This document shows, piece by piece, positions 36,001 through 46,049 of a stretch of DNA of 64,000 nt. Location of the stretch: positions 89,292-153,291 of the forward strand of contig MEHQ01004085.1 of the NCBI GenBank assembly GCA_008828725.1, given 5' to 3'. Position 1 is the first letter of the stretch. The number at the start of each line of letters is the position of its first letter. A model generated the notes under the pieces. That model saw only the letters and a list, made by a program, of their open reading frames with translations. It had not been told where the DNA came from and made no database searches. Both the position numbers and the translations under genes were made by a program. The stretch comes from Saccharina japonica. Lineage: Eukaryota > Sar > Phaeophyceae > Laminariales > Laminariaceae.

Positions 36001-38987
36001 GAAGAGTTGAATACCCCAACAAGAAGGGCAAGAACGGGTGGGCGGAGCAGACGAAAACGTTTTTTTTTTTTCGTTTATCCTTTCGCCGCTGGAAAAAATG
36101 ACCCCACACTAATTCCAAATAGTCTGCCATGTACGCATTTTTTCTCTCACACACATGTTTACCCTGAGCTGGGTAATCGATCGATCTTTTTACCCCTGCT
36201 CGTATACCTCAGTAGGTAACACCCTCGCACACACGCACTCTTCGTTTATCTTTCCCTCCCTCTTCTGGGCTTTCTCGTTATCTCTTCAGTTTGTTTTTGT
36301 TTTGACTTTTAATGTCTCGTTCCTCCCACCACCACCGCCGCCGCCTCCGCCGCTTGTGTCGGTATTGGTCCCTCGTTTGTATTGCCTACCTGGTGTGTAT
36401 GGACAGGTGTGCTTCGCTTTCTTTCTCGATGAGCTGCCCAACACGGACGAGCAGCTCGACGCGGCGGAGATTGCTCAGGTTAGACTACAGTACGCGATAA
36501 CGCTTACTTACGGGGTTGGTTTATCTGTGTGTATTTCCTCTTTTTTTTCGTTCCCCCTCTTCTGCTTCTTCTCCACAACGTCCGCACGCACCCACTCCCT
36601 CGCTCAACAGCAGCAGCAGTAGCAGCAGCAAGAGCAGCAGTAGCAGCAGCAAGAGCAGCAGCAGCGGCGGCGGTAGCGCATCGCGTGGCCCATCTCTGCA
36701 GCCGCGGCTCATACCATGTACTTCCTATCCGTGACCAACCAATCGACTCGCCGCCTCCTCTCCCCCTCACCTTGCCTTGACTTGCGTTGCTTGCCTTGCC
36801 TTGCCTTGCCTTGCCTTGCCTTGCCTTGCCTTGCCTTGCCTTGCCTTGCCTTGCCTTGCCTTGCCTTGCCTTGCCTTGCCTTGCCTTACCTTACCTTACC
36901 TTACCGTCCCTTACCTTGCCTTACATAACTTACCTTACCTTACCTTACCTTACCTTACCGTCCCTTACCTTGCCAGGTAGTGCGCCGAACGATAGCACGC
37001 ATTGTATCCGCGGTTGCTCGGTTCGCCGAACCGCGCTCGCCCGACCGGGGAACCGCGACCGCCACGGCGGCAGCAGCGGTAGCGGCAGCAACAGCAGCAG
37101 CAGCAGCAGCAACAGCGACAGCAGCAACATCAGCAGCAACGCCACCAACAACAACGACGACAGCAGCAGCAGCAGCGGCGACGGCAGCGGCAGCCGAAGT
37201 GACGGCGACAGGAGGCGTCGGAACCAACGAACGGGTTCCTCCCCCCTCCTCCTCCTCCTCGCTTCCGCCCATAATAGGCAGCTCGGACGGCTCTATCCCT
37301 ACCGTCGACGCCGTCGCTACCGCCGCGGCTGCTGCCGCCGCTGCCGCCGCCGCCGCCACCACCGCCGCGCCGCCGATGTCCCTTAATTTTTGCGTGACGG
37401 ATGGGAGGCACATCGTGTGCTCGCGGTACCGAAACCACCATCGGCAGGACCCGCCGAGCCTGTTCGTGCTGTCGGGGGCAGGGTTCGCCTGCGACGAGGA
37501 AGGGAGCTGCTTACGGCTCACGGCGAAGGGTGAGTCCCCCACGTATTTTTCATATCTCCGGTAGATGATCGTTCCCTCTACACTTCAGTATCTAGATCTG
37601 TCAAGGTGGATAGATATGTTCCTGGTCTGTAGGGTCTACAGCTCATGTTGGCGGCGGGAGGGGGGCCCCGTGCAATCTGCATGGTCTGGCACGTGTTTCC
37701 TAGGGTTGGATTTGTGCTGCTGTGCAGGTCCTGCACGAAGCTCTCACAACGGCCAGTGATGAACTAGATGATCTGCAGTAGATAGCTAGATCTTGATCTG
37801 TCGGAGCAGTGAAAATATTTCCTAAACAATTACCTCAGCTGTGAGATCAAGGACACCTCAGCCGCGACATCGGGAAGTTTTGTCGAAAATCACATTTTTG
37901 CACAGCTTCGTGTGACAAGTCGATCACGCGTTCTACGTAACAAATATGTGATCCTTGAATGGAGGGGGATTGGGGAGTGGGGCGTTCTCATTTGTTATTT
38001 GCCTTAGTCATTTGACCATTGTCCACGCACCCTTTCAAAAGGAAGCGCACCTGCACTCGGTCCCCGCGAGGAACACACCGCTCGTGAAACACGCCACAAA
38101 ATCGTTCCTANNNNNNNNNNNNNNNNNNNNNNNNNNNNNNNNNNNNNNNNNNNNNNNNNNNNNNNNNNNNNNNNNNNNNNNNNNNNNNNNNNNNNNNNNN
38201 NNNNNNNNNNNNNNNNNNNNNNNNNNNNNNNNNNNNNNNNNNNNNNNNNNNNNNNNNNNNNNNNNNNNNNNNNNNNNNNNNNNNNNNNNNNNNNNNNNCC
38301 CCCCCCCCTCATTTACTCTTCGTCTGGCACGCAATAGAGCCTCAAACGAGCGTGGTGATCTCCTCGGAGCCACTCTGTCGATCGACGAAGAGCTGGCGGC
38401 TCCTGCCGCGCAACAGCATGGTTGTCATTGAGGGCACCGCCCCGACCGCGGCGACTGAAAACGGCGACGACGTCGCCGGCGACGCTCCTCGCCTCGTGGC
38501 GTCCATCAAGTACGAGCCCCTGCGCTGCCACCCTTCGGACGTGTCCAGCATCGGGAACGGTAACGGTGTGGGGAATGGTAGCGGTAGCGGTAGCGGTAAC
38601 GGGAATAGTAACGGTATCGAAAACGGCGGCGGTTTCGCGAATGGTATCGGAAATGGTATCGGTAACGGTAATGGAAAAGGTACCGAAAGCGGTACCTGGA
38701 ACGGTTTCGGTTACGGTATCGGTAACGGTTTCGATATCGGTAACGGTAGCGGTAGCGGTAACGGTAACGGCCCAACGAGCACCTCTCCACAAGGCAGCAC
38801 CCCGGGGGAGAGCGCTAGTTGTGGCAGCAGTAGAGGCGGCGACACTGGCGGTAGTGGAAAAGAAAGAGATGGGATGCGGGGAGGGTCGCCTGATGCGCAG
38901 CAGGGGGGAAGCGTGTCTCTCGACGGGGCAGGGTCAACCGCCGCCCCGTGTAGCAGCGTGGCGGTAGCGGCGGCACAATTAGGATGA
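33047..38987 (+). CDS. Class-II glutamine amidotransferase, DUG3/YafJ-like
   Basis: Seven exons join in phase: 33047-33110, 33757-33854, 35110-35299, 35740-35862, 36407-36478, 36977-37529 and 38338-38987, about 583 codons. Family landmarks in order are an N-terminal Cys2 context (CRLLCYMGQAIPMDLLITKP), NIRVNGDGFGIAWYNPKK, LVFAHVRAASDG, HPFKFKRYTFMHNGGIPGF, GTTDSE, FFLDELPN, LNFCVTDGRHIVCSRYRN and VVISSEPL...WRLLPRNSMVVIEG. Family knowledge: yeast DUG3 works in the glutathione-degrading Dug complex in the cytosol; bacterial relatives are Ntn-type amidotransferases with nucleophile Cys2. The initiator ATG would be AT|G across an upstream intron, and that exon was not found. Two oddities are a roughly 100-residue Ala/Thr-rich insertion in exon 6 and a Gly/Asn/Ser-rich C-terminal tail. 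A 188-base N gap sits in the last intron. Identity is highly likely; exact substrate is unproven. Confidence 0.9.
33160..33378 (+). repeat. Poly-G-headed repeat family, copies 1 and 2 (in intron 1)
   Basis: Two diverged units begin after G-rich runs: CGTACTCATG...CCTTAGTCATTTGACCATTG, and ACTCATTAGCC...GGCCGTAGTCTTATTACCG. They belong to the family best seen at 40617-40815 and 55150-55520. Confidence 0.65.
33376..33440 (+). mobile_element. tRNA-derived SINE tail fragment
   Basis: Only the 3' body end is present: AGGAAAGAGAAAAAGAAGGCGAAGATA followed by AATAAATGGGATGACAAG. Confidence 0.5.
33494..33566. mobile_element. Mini foldback element, TGTCC family (in intron 1)
   Basis: TGTCCCGAAATCTAAGCACA on the left mirrors GTGCTTCTATTTCGGGACA on the right. 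Total is about 70 bp, flanked by ACCAC-like words on both sides. Confidence 0.7.
34075..34278 (+). mobile_element. tRNA-derived SINE, copy 6 (headless), in intron 2
   Basis: The body from GCGTGGGTAAGCACAATTCG to AGATAATAAATGGATGAC with an A-rich tail. The tRNA head is missing. The sense copy lies in the sense orientation of the host gene. Confidence 0.75.
35930..36005. mobile_element. Mini foldback element, TGTCC family (in intron 4)
   Basis: TTGTCCGGAAATGTAAGGAGCG pairs imperfectly with the complement of CGCCCCCCTTACAATTATGG. Diverged member. Confidence 0.5.
36165..36235 (+). repeat. tRNA-like repeat, family 2 (in intron 4)
   Basis: TTACCCTGAGCTGGGTAATCGATCGAT and ATACCTCAGTAGGTAACACC match the 13.4-13.7 kb units read on the opposite strand. 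Confidence 0.5.
36608..36672. repeat. CAG/AGCAGC microsatellite
   Basis: Imperfect (AGCAGC)n within intron 5 of the amidotransferase gene. Confidence 0.9.
36785..36970 (+). repeat. TTGCC/TTACC pentanucleotide array next to a splice acceptor
   Basis: About 20 tandem CCTTG units grade into CCTTA units. The array ends in the TTGCCAG acceptor of exon 6 (36976|36977), so the polypyrimidine tract of that splice site is made of the microsatellite. Confidence 0.9.
37975..38060 (+). repeat. Poly-G-headed repeat family, copy 3 (in intron 6)
   Basis: GCGTTCTCATTTG, then CCTTAGTCATTTGACCATTGTCCACGCACCC, a close match to copy 1 at 33160. Confidence 0.6.
38111..38298. other. Assembly gap (188 N)
   Basis: A run of Ns between a poly-G-headed repeat copy and a poly-C run. 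It falls wholly inside intron 6 of the amidotransferase gene, and codon phase across it (AAG G|AG) is maintained, so no coding exon need be missing. Confidence 0.99.
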
Positions 38988-39059
38988 TGTACTCGTAGCC
39001 CTCCCATACGACAACAGCGAACTGTCCCAAAATGTTATTCCTATGCGCGAGATCGCCTG

Positions 39060-39265
39060 CAAGGTGTCCCACGATTTCTCCCACGATGTATCCCAGTTTT
39101 GTTTTTTCCACGAAGCGCCCCACAAAGTTTCCCGCAAACGCGTTCCACAAAGCGTTCCATAAATGGTTTCCACAAAGTGCAAGTGTTCCACAAAGTGTTC
39201 GGCGAAGCATCCCAAGAATTTTCCCAAGAATTTTCCCAGGAACTTTCTCAAGAATGTTCCGGGCG
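39060..39265. repeat. TTCCACAAAG / TTTTCCCA degenerate minisatellite
   Basis: Irregular 12-17 bp units with TTCCACAAAGYGTTCC and CAAGAATTTTCCC cores lie just downstream of the amidotransferase stop. Confidence 0.7.
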
Positions 39266-39627
39266 CGATCAGCAAGACGAGCGATGCGAATAGAATGGTG
39301 GCGGCGGTGGCGGTGGCGGTGTCCAGTGGGTGTAGCGCCGAAAGTATGACGGCAGGGCTTATAGAAAACACAGACATTTAGGCAAATTAGTACCAGGTAG
39401 TCTACCGTAAGTGTGGGGGCCGGTCGATCGATGGGTTTGTATCACCTTCGGCCGAGTGTCGGGGAAGACCGATCGATCGGTGTACGTAGCACTACCGTAC
39501 GATATAAGCAACGCGCTGCGGTACATTCGGCTCCTTAGGCTAGCCGAGCAACGCGAACGATCACAAGAAGACGATGACGGCGGCGACGGCGACGAGTGCG
39601 TCGCGGTCAGGATAGCGTATATACCAC

Positions 39628-39706
39628 TCATGTCCGTAAAAATGTAAGCACCCGTTTTTTGGTTCCTATGTTTCAGTACGCTAACCAATCCTTACATTTC
39701 AGGATC
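39628..39706. mobile_element. Mini foldback element, TGTCC family
   Basis: CATGTCCGTAAAAATGTAAGC mirrors CCTTACATTTCAGGATC. It is a diverged member with a loop of about 35 bp. Confidence 0.55.
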
Positions 39707-39709
39707 AGA

Positions 39710-40610
39710 AGAGGAACACGCAGGATAAGACACCGCAACTTCCGAGCTGATTTTCTCTCGACGACGGAGAGAGTGCATACACTACTATACATACGCCGAG
39801 CAGTGCGTTTACCAATGGAAAACATCTGTAGACGAGATATTTTCCAAGGCAAATCGTTTTTCGATGGGGTGTGTCTACGAGGTACTCGTACCTTGTTTTT
39901 TTTTTAGAGATAAACATTTGCTCGGAAATTCATCCCATAGGGTGTGTGTATGTGTGTGTGTTTTTATGTTTATTTTTTTACGGAAATGGGCGCCTCCAGA
40001 AGAGGACGGGGTCAATCAACCATGTTTTTTTTCATATCATAGCAAATCTAGCGCCACGGGCGGAGGAGCCGTGCCCGTACCACCGCTAGTACTAGCAAAA
40101 TACTCGGGAGTGTCGGGGCGATCGATCAAACGACCTCTATGTAGCGGCATGTTTTGGGGTGCAGTGCCACGAAGGGGGGGGAGGGAAGATGAGGGCGGGC
40201 TGATACCGATTACGTGGGGTTGGCACATAGATGCCGAGTACGGGGTTATAAGAGTTGGACGGAAGAAGGATAGCAAAGGGTTGAGTTTTTCTGCCTAGAG
40301 TGGGGATGGAAATTACACTACACACACTAGTGGAAGGATTTAGTCCTTTGGGATTTTTTCGGCAGGTCGTTGCGAAGCATCTTTAGGTGTTGGGTGTATC
40401 AAACTGTTCATGAAGAAGGACAGCATAACGTGGATACATTCGTGACTTGGTTATATGTTGTTGGAAGGCACACAATACACAAGTGCATGTCACCCTTTCA
40501 TATCGGATTGATTTGGTTGCTGAAACGTCGGCGAGGAGTCGGTGAAGGTATTCATATGGGGGACTGCATTATGTTTGNGGAGGGAAGGGGAGGAGGGGGG
40601 GGGTGGAGGC
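39710..40610. other. Intergenic, no gene seen
   Basis: Only a GT-rich run (39940-39962) is noted. Confidence 0.4.
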
Positions 40611-40616
40611 GTGTCG

Positions 40617-40900
40617 AAGGGGGGGGTGTACTCATTCGTGCACGGCCGTAGTCATATGACCATAGACCCTCGCATCCTCTACAATGCCGGGACGGGGCAC
40701 GTTGGGTTTTCACCAACCAAGGCAGGGAATTGTTGGGGGGCGTGTACTCATGTCGTGCACGGCCGTAGTCGTATGACCATAGACACTTTCGAGACGGAGC
40801 ACCGGTAGGGGGGGTGGGGCGCGTACCCATTTAATGCTCGCATTAGTCATCTGCAATGACTTCGCACCCGCTTTCGAACGGAGCGGGGGCGGAGGGGAAG
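40617..40900 (+). repeat. Poly-G-headed repeat family, copies 4-6 in tandem
   Basis: Three consecutive units. Copies 4 and 5 read GTGTACTCAT, then GTGCACGGCCGTAGTCRTATG and ACCATAGACCCTCGCATCC. Copy 6 is diverged (CATTAGTCATCTGCAATGAC). Each follows a G-rich run. The reverse complement contains TCTATGGTCATACGACTACG, which is reminiscent of the 5' part of a 5S rRNA. Confidence 0.75.
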
Positions 40901-43100
40901 GTAGAAGGACGAAGAGGGAGGGGCAGGAGGGGGAAAAGGCACGTACAACAGGCGTTCATTTTGTCGAGAGCACTTATTCCTCATGTGTGTGTGGGCATTA
41001 CTGCTGTTCGTTGCAGTAGCTGTTTGGGTGCTGTTTAGAGTCTGTTTCGATCTCCCTCTGCGGCGGCGGCATTTTCGTTTTTTTGTTTTTTTTTGTTTGT
41101 GTGCGGGGGCTTTTGGTACTTTGGTACCGTCGTCGCTGCTTCAGTGAGTGCCTCGTGCCGCGTATATATAGTTATTATGTGGTGTGTTAGCTGTGCTTTG
41201 TTTTTTTCGGGTCTCTTTCTGTCTTTGGGTGGCGGTTTTTGCTCGTTTTTTCTGTGGACAGAACGGGGACAGCAACAACAGGGAGTCGACCAACCGTGCG
41301 CGGTGTTTCCGTCGATCGATGTCTCGCTCTTGCCTGGCGCTGGCGGGCAACCCCGGTTCCGACGCAATTATTTATATCGATAGTTGCAGTGGTGAAACAT
41401 GAAACTATTTTTTTCAATTCCTGATGTACGAGTATGCGTTTTTTTTCTGGTACTGGTAGTGTGTGTTTCTTTCGAGGGCGCACGGCCGAAAATATTTGTT
41501 TTGAATTTTCCCAAGCTTGCTATTAGTAGGATCCTCTATGACAGAAAGTCAAATATATCCGATGGATTATTTGTTCACGTTCTTAGTTTGGATAAGCGAT
41601 CGGTTGACCTTTTCCCAGTACATCGTAGCCGAACATGTTAACGCCTTACCAGTTTTTAGACAGAAAACGGTATACCGGGGTTGGTTGTTTCGAGCCAGTT
41701 AGTTGACGGTTATAGGGGAATTCCGCCACAACATATATGCGTACAAGCTCCTTGTGACGGCAGCTCAAGGCCCAACAAACCTTAAGGTACGCCGACTCCA
41801 ACACAAGTGCCCGGGACAATATAATGAAATCAAGGGGTACGCACCGTTTGCCAGCGTAAGCTACTCTAAATGTTAATTGCCAAGATGGAAACGTAAGAAA
41901 AGGAGAAGGTTATTAGAGATCGGGAACCGTTCCGAGAATAATATGTTGTTCTAGAGATAATTAGGCGTTTGGTTAATATTATTTGGCTCAAAGAACATCA
42001 ACGAGGCACTGTTTGGTTGATAGCGCGAGTTGGAATACCAAGTGGGTACAGCACGGAACAGTGCTGGCAGACTTGTAGAACACGCAAACAAACAGGGCTG
42101 CTGTTTGTAGCTGGCCAGCGGTTCCGACCTCTTTATCCAGTACCTCCATTTGTCCCACTCTGTCCGTACTGATGCAACACTTGATGCGGTCGATTCCCGC
42201 GGTCACAGGCTAACCTACCTAAAAAAGGTATTATAAATCCCTTTAGGGTTTAGTTTCTGTTTCGGCTCAAAAATACCTCTATCTTTTCTTGACCGTGTTT
42301 TTTTCACCGTGGTCTGACCGTGGTTTTTTGTCCGCTTTTCGCCGCCGGGCGAACATCCGGCCTCAAGCAAGCCACGCCCGCGCGCTCGCGGCGGTGCCTT
42401 CGCACATGTCACCCCCCGCTCCCTGGGAGGTCTCATGGGTCTGCTCGGTAAGCTCCGCGAGGAATCCCGCTCCCCGTCCAAAATGCCGTATTCACTCGAG
42501 TAGAGACTTGTAACTATTTCCAATACGATAGGAAGCAAAATATTTTGATTGTTTGTTTTCAGGCTTGATTAGTTTGAATACTCATCACCGTAATCATGAT
42601 TATTCGACATGAATATATTCATTTCTGAATCTTGATTATAATCACCACTCATTGTCACTGTCTTTCCCACAAAAAGTATCGTCTCGTACTCCTTCCTGTG
42701 TCTTGTTTCCCGGACAGCTGGCTCAGTGGTTAGAAAGTTTGCTGGCTAATTTTTAGTGGGCATCTATCGCCTGATTTTTGTTTTGACCAAATCCGTCTTG
42801 ACCCGTCGCCTAGACACGGCCACGAGAGTCGGCGATCGCCGGCGTCTAGAAAGGGGGTTGGGAGTGCCGAACTGGCTGGTTTCGTGCCCAGGCGGTGCGT
42901 GGTCATGGATTCACGGTTGGAGAAGGGTACGAGTAGGTGGGTCCAAGACTGAGGTTCGGCTCGGCACCGATCGCGTGTCCGAAAATATAAGGATATTTTT
43001 GTTATCAAAACAAGAATTCAGGGGTGTTTACAATTTGAAATATTTCCAGAAATCTTTTCGGAAAATAAAAAACAAGCAGCGGGCCAAAGAGCTTCTTCTT
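40900..43100. other. Mostly intergenic, weak exon-like GC-rich island
   Basis: A GC-rich island at 42340-42480 has an in-frame ATG at 42409 followed by a GTAAGC donor at about 42451, but no continuing exon was found. Half of a TGTCCG foldback (TGTCCGAAAATATAAGGATA) lies at 42978. A tRNA-like GGCTCAGTGGTTAG occurs at 42721 without a credible partner arm. Confidence 0.4.
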
Positions 43101-43105
43101 CTTCT

Positions 43106-43480
43106 TTATTGTCGGAGGCTCCTGCGGGACCTGTGCGACCCTTCTTGCCTTTGGGCACGGTTCCCCCCTCTTTGCTCCCACGAACAATCTTTGTATTTTC
43201 TGCACCAATTGCTCCACCCTTTCGTCTTAAGATCCCTTTCAAGGAACTCTGCCACAGCTTTCTTCTCATATTTTGCTGACAATTCAACATACTCTAAAAC
43301 AAATGCTGGCCTTTCGAGTCCTGCATCCTGAGTTTCACCTCCGCGCCGTGTCTTTTGTCTACGTGGCTTTTCATAGAGTGCATCCATTCCCACTGGGCGC
43401 AGAACAAGCACGCCAGCGGCGCATTCGTACACGGTGATGTCGGTGCAGATTTCTGTGCTGATTTCAGCGTTATCGAGATG
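43106..43480 (-). CDS. Possible exon or gene fragment, unidentified
   Basis: A minus-strand frame open from about 43480 to the stop at 43106 reads like protein in its middle (EKPRRQKTRRGG; PAFVLEYVELSAKYEKKAVA; EFLERDLKTKGWSNWCRKYK). It mixes charged amphipathic segments with a basic patch, and the last 25 residues lose that character. No domain is recognised, and no donor/acceptor partner was confirmed. It could be a retroelement gag-like remnant or a single internal exon. Confidence 0.3.
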   Translation of the reverse strand, partial: HLDNAEISTEICTDITVYECAAGVLVLRPVGMDALYEKPRRQKTRRGGETQDAGLERPAFVLEYVELSAKYEKKAVAEFLERDLKTKGWSNWCRKYKDCSWEQRGGNRAQRQEGSHRSRRSLRQ

Positions 43481-45613
43481 ATGGATCTTTGGTCTTTACC
43501 CGTTGCCGGCCTGAAGGGGCAACTAGAAAAGACTTGCCGCCCTGAATGATGGAGTGACTCTATGCCCAGTCAAGTCAAGTAGTTTCGTCCCCAGTCCTCA
43601 GTCTAAGACCAAGTCACTTGCTGTGTATAGGAATTAGTATTGAGTCGTGGTTTAAATAGGATTTAGTGAAGGTGAAAAATACCACCAGCCCCCCTCCATC
43701 CTCAGCGGGCCCGAAATACAAAAATTGGAGTGGGGGTCTTGGGGATTTTTTTGTGTGCGCCCTTGGGCCGTGTGCTTTGGTGCGAGACAGCGTGCCCTTA
43801 TAGGCCCTTATATACGGCAGTGCACCTGTTGATTGATATCTAAAGGTGTACACGCATTTGGCACAGGCAGGCGTCGTGGTGGCTCAAGGCAGCAGTAACA
43901 CAGAAGCTATCTTATGCATTATTCCCATTGCTGTCGAGCTGACTCGGCCAGAACATCGAGTCCAAACATCGAGTGACAGCGAGCGGCTCATTAAATATCC
44001 CGATGTCCCATATCCCACTACAAGAATCCCTATCAAGCATGTGGAACCCCTACTATACGATGGATCTTATGCGTTGTGGTACTGAGCATAATCAACATCC
44101 CCCCTGCTCATTATACATCGACCCTGCATAACTTTTTTTCCCTCTTTGATCAAAATTTTGTCGAAATTGAATATGCTCCGAAGAAAACTTTTTCCGGTCA
44201 ATTTTCCAAAAAAAGAAGACTGACGTCATCATCCACGGCCGGATTTCCAAGTTTTTGTTTTTCCCGAAAAGTGACGTCACGATTCCGGATTACGACAAAT
44301 GTCGACCAAGGATTTTCCACCATTCAAAATTACCGACCAAAAAAATTGACCAATCAGAAAACTGCGGGCACGAAATCCCTTTCTCTTGACAAGGCACGAC
44401 ATTGCAGGGTCGATATATCGCAAAATCAAAATGAACTCATACCAAACTCGGAAACTCAAACTCAAATCTGCAACTCGAAAACCATATACTCAAATCAAGA
44501 CTCATACAATCATTCACCAAGAGAGATATGTCTCTAAAACCAAGTGATTGGTTTTTGGAAAAATTCAGAAAAAAAACTTGTTTTGTGCTGAATCGTCCAG
44601 CGATCACAGCAGTGCTCGTGTTGTTTTTTCATTCTGACCATTTTAGATAGTTAGGTGTCAAAAAAAAAATCTTCGGGTCCCCACTGGTAGTACTGATAAT
44701 GTACGTGTGCGAAAAGTGCAACTCATTCTTTCACAATTTCCTCATATTATTGCACTTTCAAAATTACGTCTTACTCGTACGTGGATTGGTACCCAGCTAG
44801 AAGAGCGTACGACCAGGCAACCATAAAGCAGGCAGCCATTTTGTCCTGCAGTAGTACTTGTACGCTACAGCAGTCTACAGGAAAACTTCAGTGAGAGAAG
44901 CTAAACAAAAACGCCCGTGTGTCATACCTCCATTCCACCCCCCAAATCTCCAAAACATGCTCCATTCTCAATCTCAAATGTGGGGGTATTCATCATTCTT
45001 AAATCAACAATAATAGCACAATCAACAAAATCAGAAACGAACAGACAGCAGAGTGGAGCCCTCTGCTCCCCTCCCCTTACATGCTGTGCTGCGCTATGTG
45101 AGGTAAAAATAAAACCGGAAACGTCAACATCGTCAACCGGGGGTATACCCCTGCTTGTGTACGTCGCTGTCAAACGTGTTCTGTGTAATCACGTGCCTAT
45201 ACCATGGGTCGTCAAGGAGAGAGTCGTAGATAATGTACTCGTATCACCAAATACCCAAATATACACACACAAGTAGAGCCAGTACCTGTCGTCAAAGGCC
45301 CATCATGAACACCACACAGGAGTGAGCCGTACCTTTCCGTCACGCTCCACCCTCACATATATACGGGCAGTATCTTGTCATCAAAGCCCGGGTCGTATCT
45401 TAACATCAGCGACTGCTCCCACGAGGAACAGCTTCACGCGAGGCATCCATCATCTCACATCATAATGCCTCGCCACACCATATAAAACCCAAATCTCCGT
45501 AGACCAGTATGAAACCCCCACATATCGGGAAACCAGTATCGAGCAACCGCATACCACAAACAGCCCCCCTATTCGGTGCGCGATACGATAGGTCTCGAAT
45601 AACTTATCACCAA

Positions 45614-45765
45614 TTGCCAGGTAAAACGGCAAGTCCCAAATTCCATAATAAATAACTGCCAAGGTAAAACGGCAACCCCAAATTCCATCCTTCATCATTG
45701 CCAAGGTAAAACGGCAATCCTAAATTCCATCCTCAAGAATTGCCAACGTAAAACGGCAATCCCGA
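45614..45765. repeat. Tandem repeat, ~46-bp unit x ~4
   Basis: Each unit contains TTGCCAAGGTAAAACGGCAA, an inverted TTGCC...GGCAA word, followed by YCCAAATTCCATCCT-type sequence. Confidence 0.85.
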
Positions 45766-45990
45766 TACCAAATCTCTCAATCTCGATTCCAGTATATATC
45801 TCCTAAACATAGCGAGACAGTAACTACGGGAAGGGGAAAATCCAACAAACGTGAGTATGCTGGTAAAACCTTCAAACAAAATCAATAACACCGTCTTCAC
45901 ATAGATACCGTACCGCCCGATAACATCGGCCCCCCTGTTGTGTACTCTGTAAGAGCACAACAACAGAACATCTCTGATATAGAACACCTC

Positions 45991-46049
45991 AAATCAAATC
46001 ATAGCAGCCCCCCTGCTTGACATCAAATCATAGCAGCCCCCCTGCTTGA
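45991..46049. repeat. Direct duplication of a 29-bp word
   Basis: ATCAAATCATAGCAGCCCCC with CTGCTTGAC follows itself immediately. Confidence 0.85.

Noticed and set aside
36777-37386. LALPC-repeat frame crossing the TTGCC array into the amidotransferase exon
   Set aside because: The conserved enzyme uses a different frame from 36977; the array is intronic.
38313-38792. Minus-strand TVTDT/TATATV repeat protein opposite the amidotransferase C-terminus
   Set aside because: Antisense shadow of the GGTAAC-type hexamer repeat encoding the Gly/Asn tail.
42717-42765. Possible tRNA gene (GGCTCAGTGGTTAG)
   Set aside because: No matching T-arm at the right distance and no closing acceptor stem.
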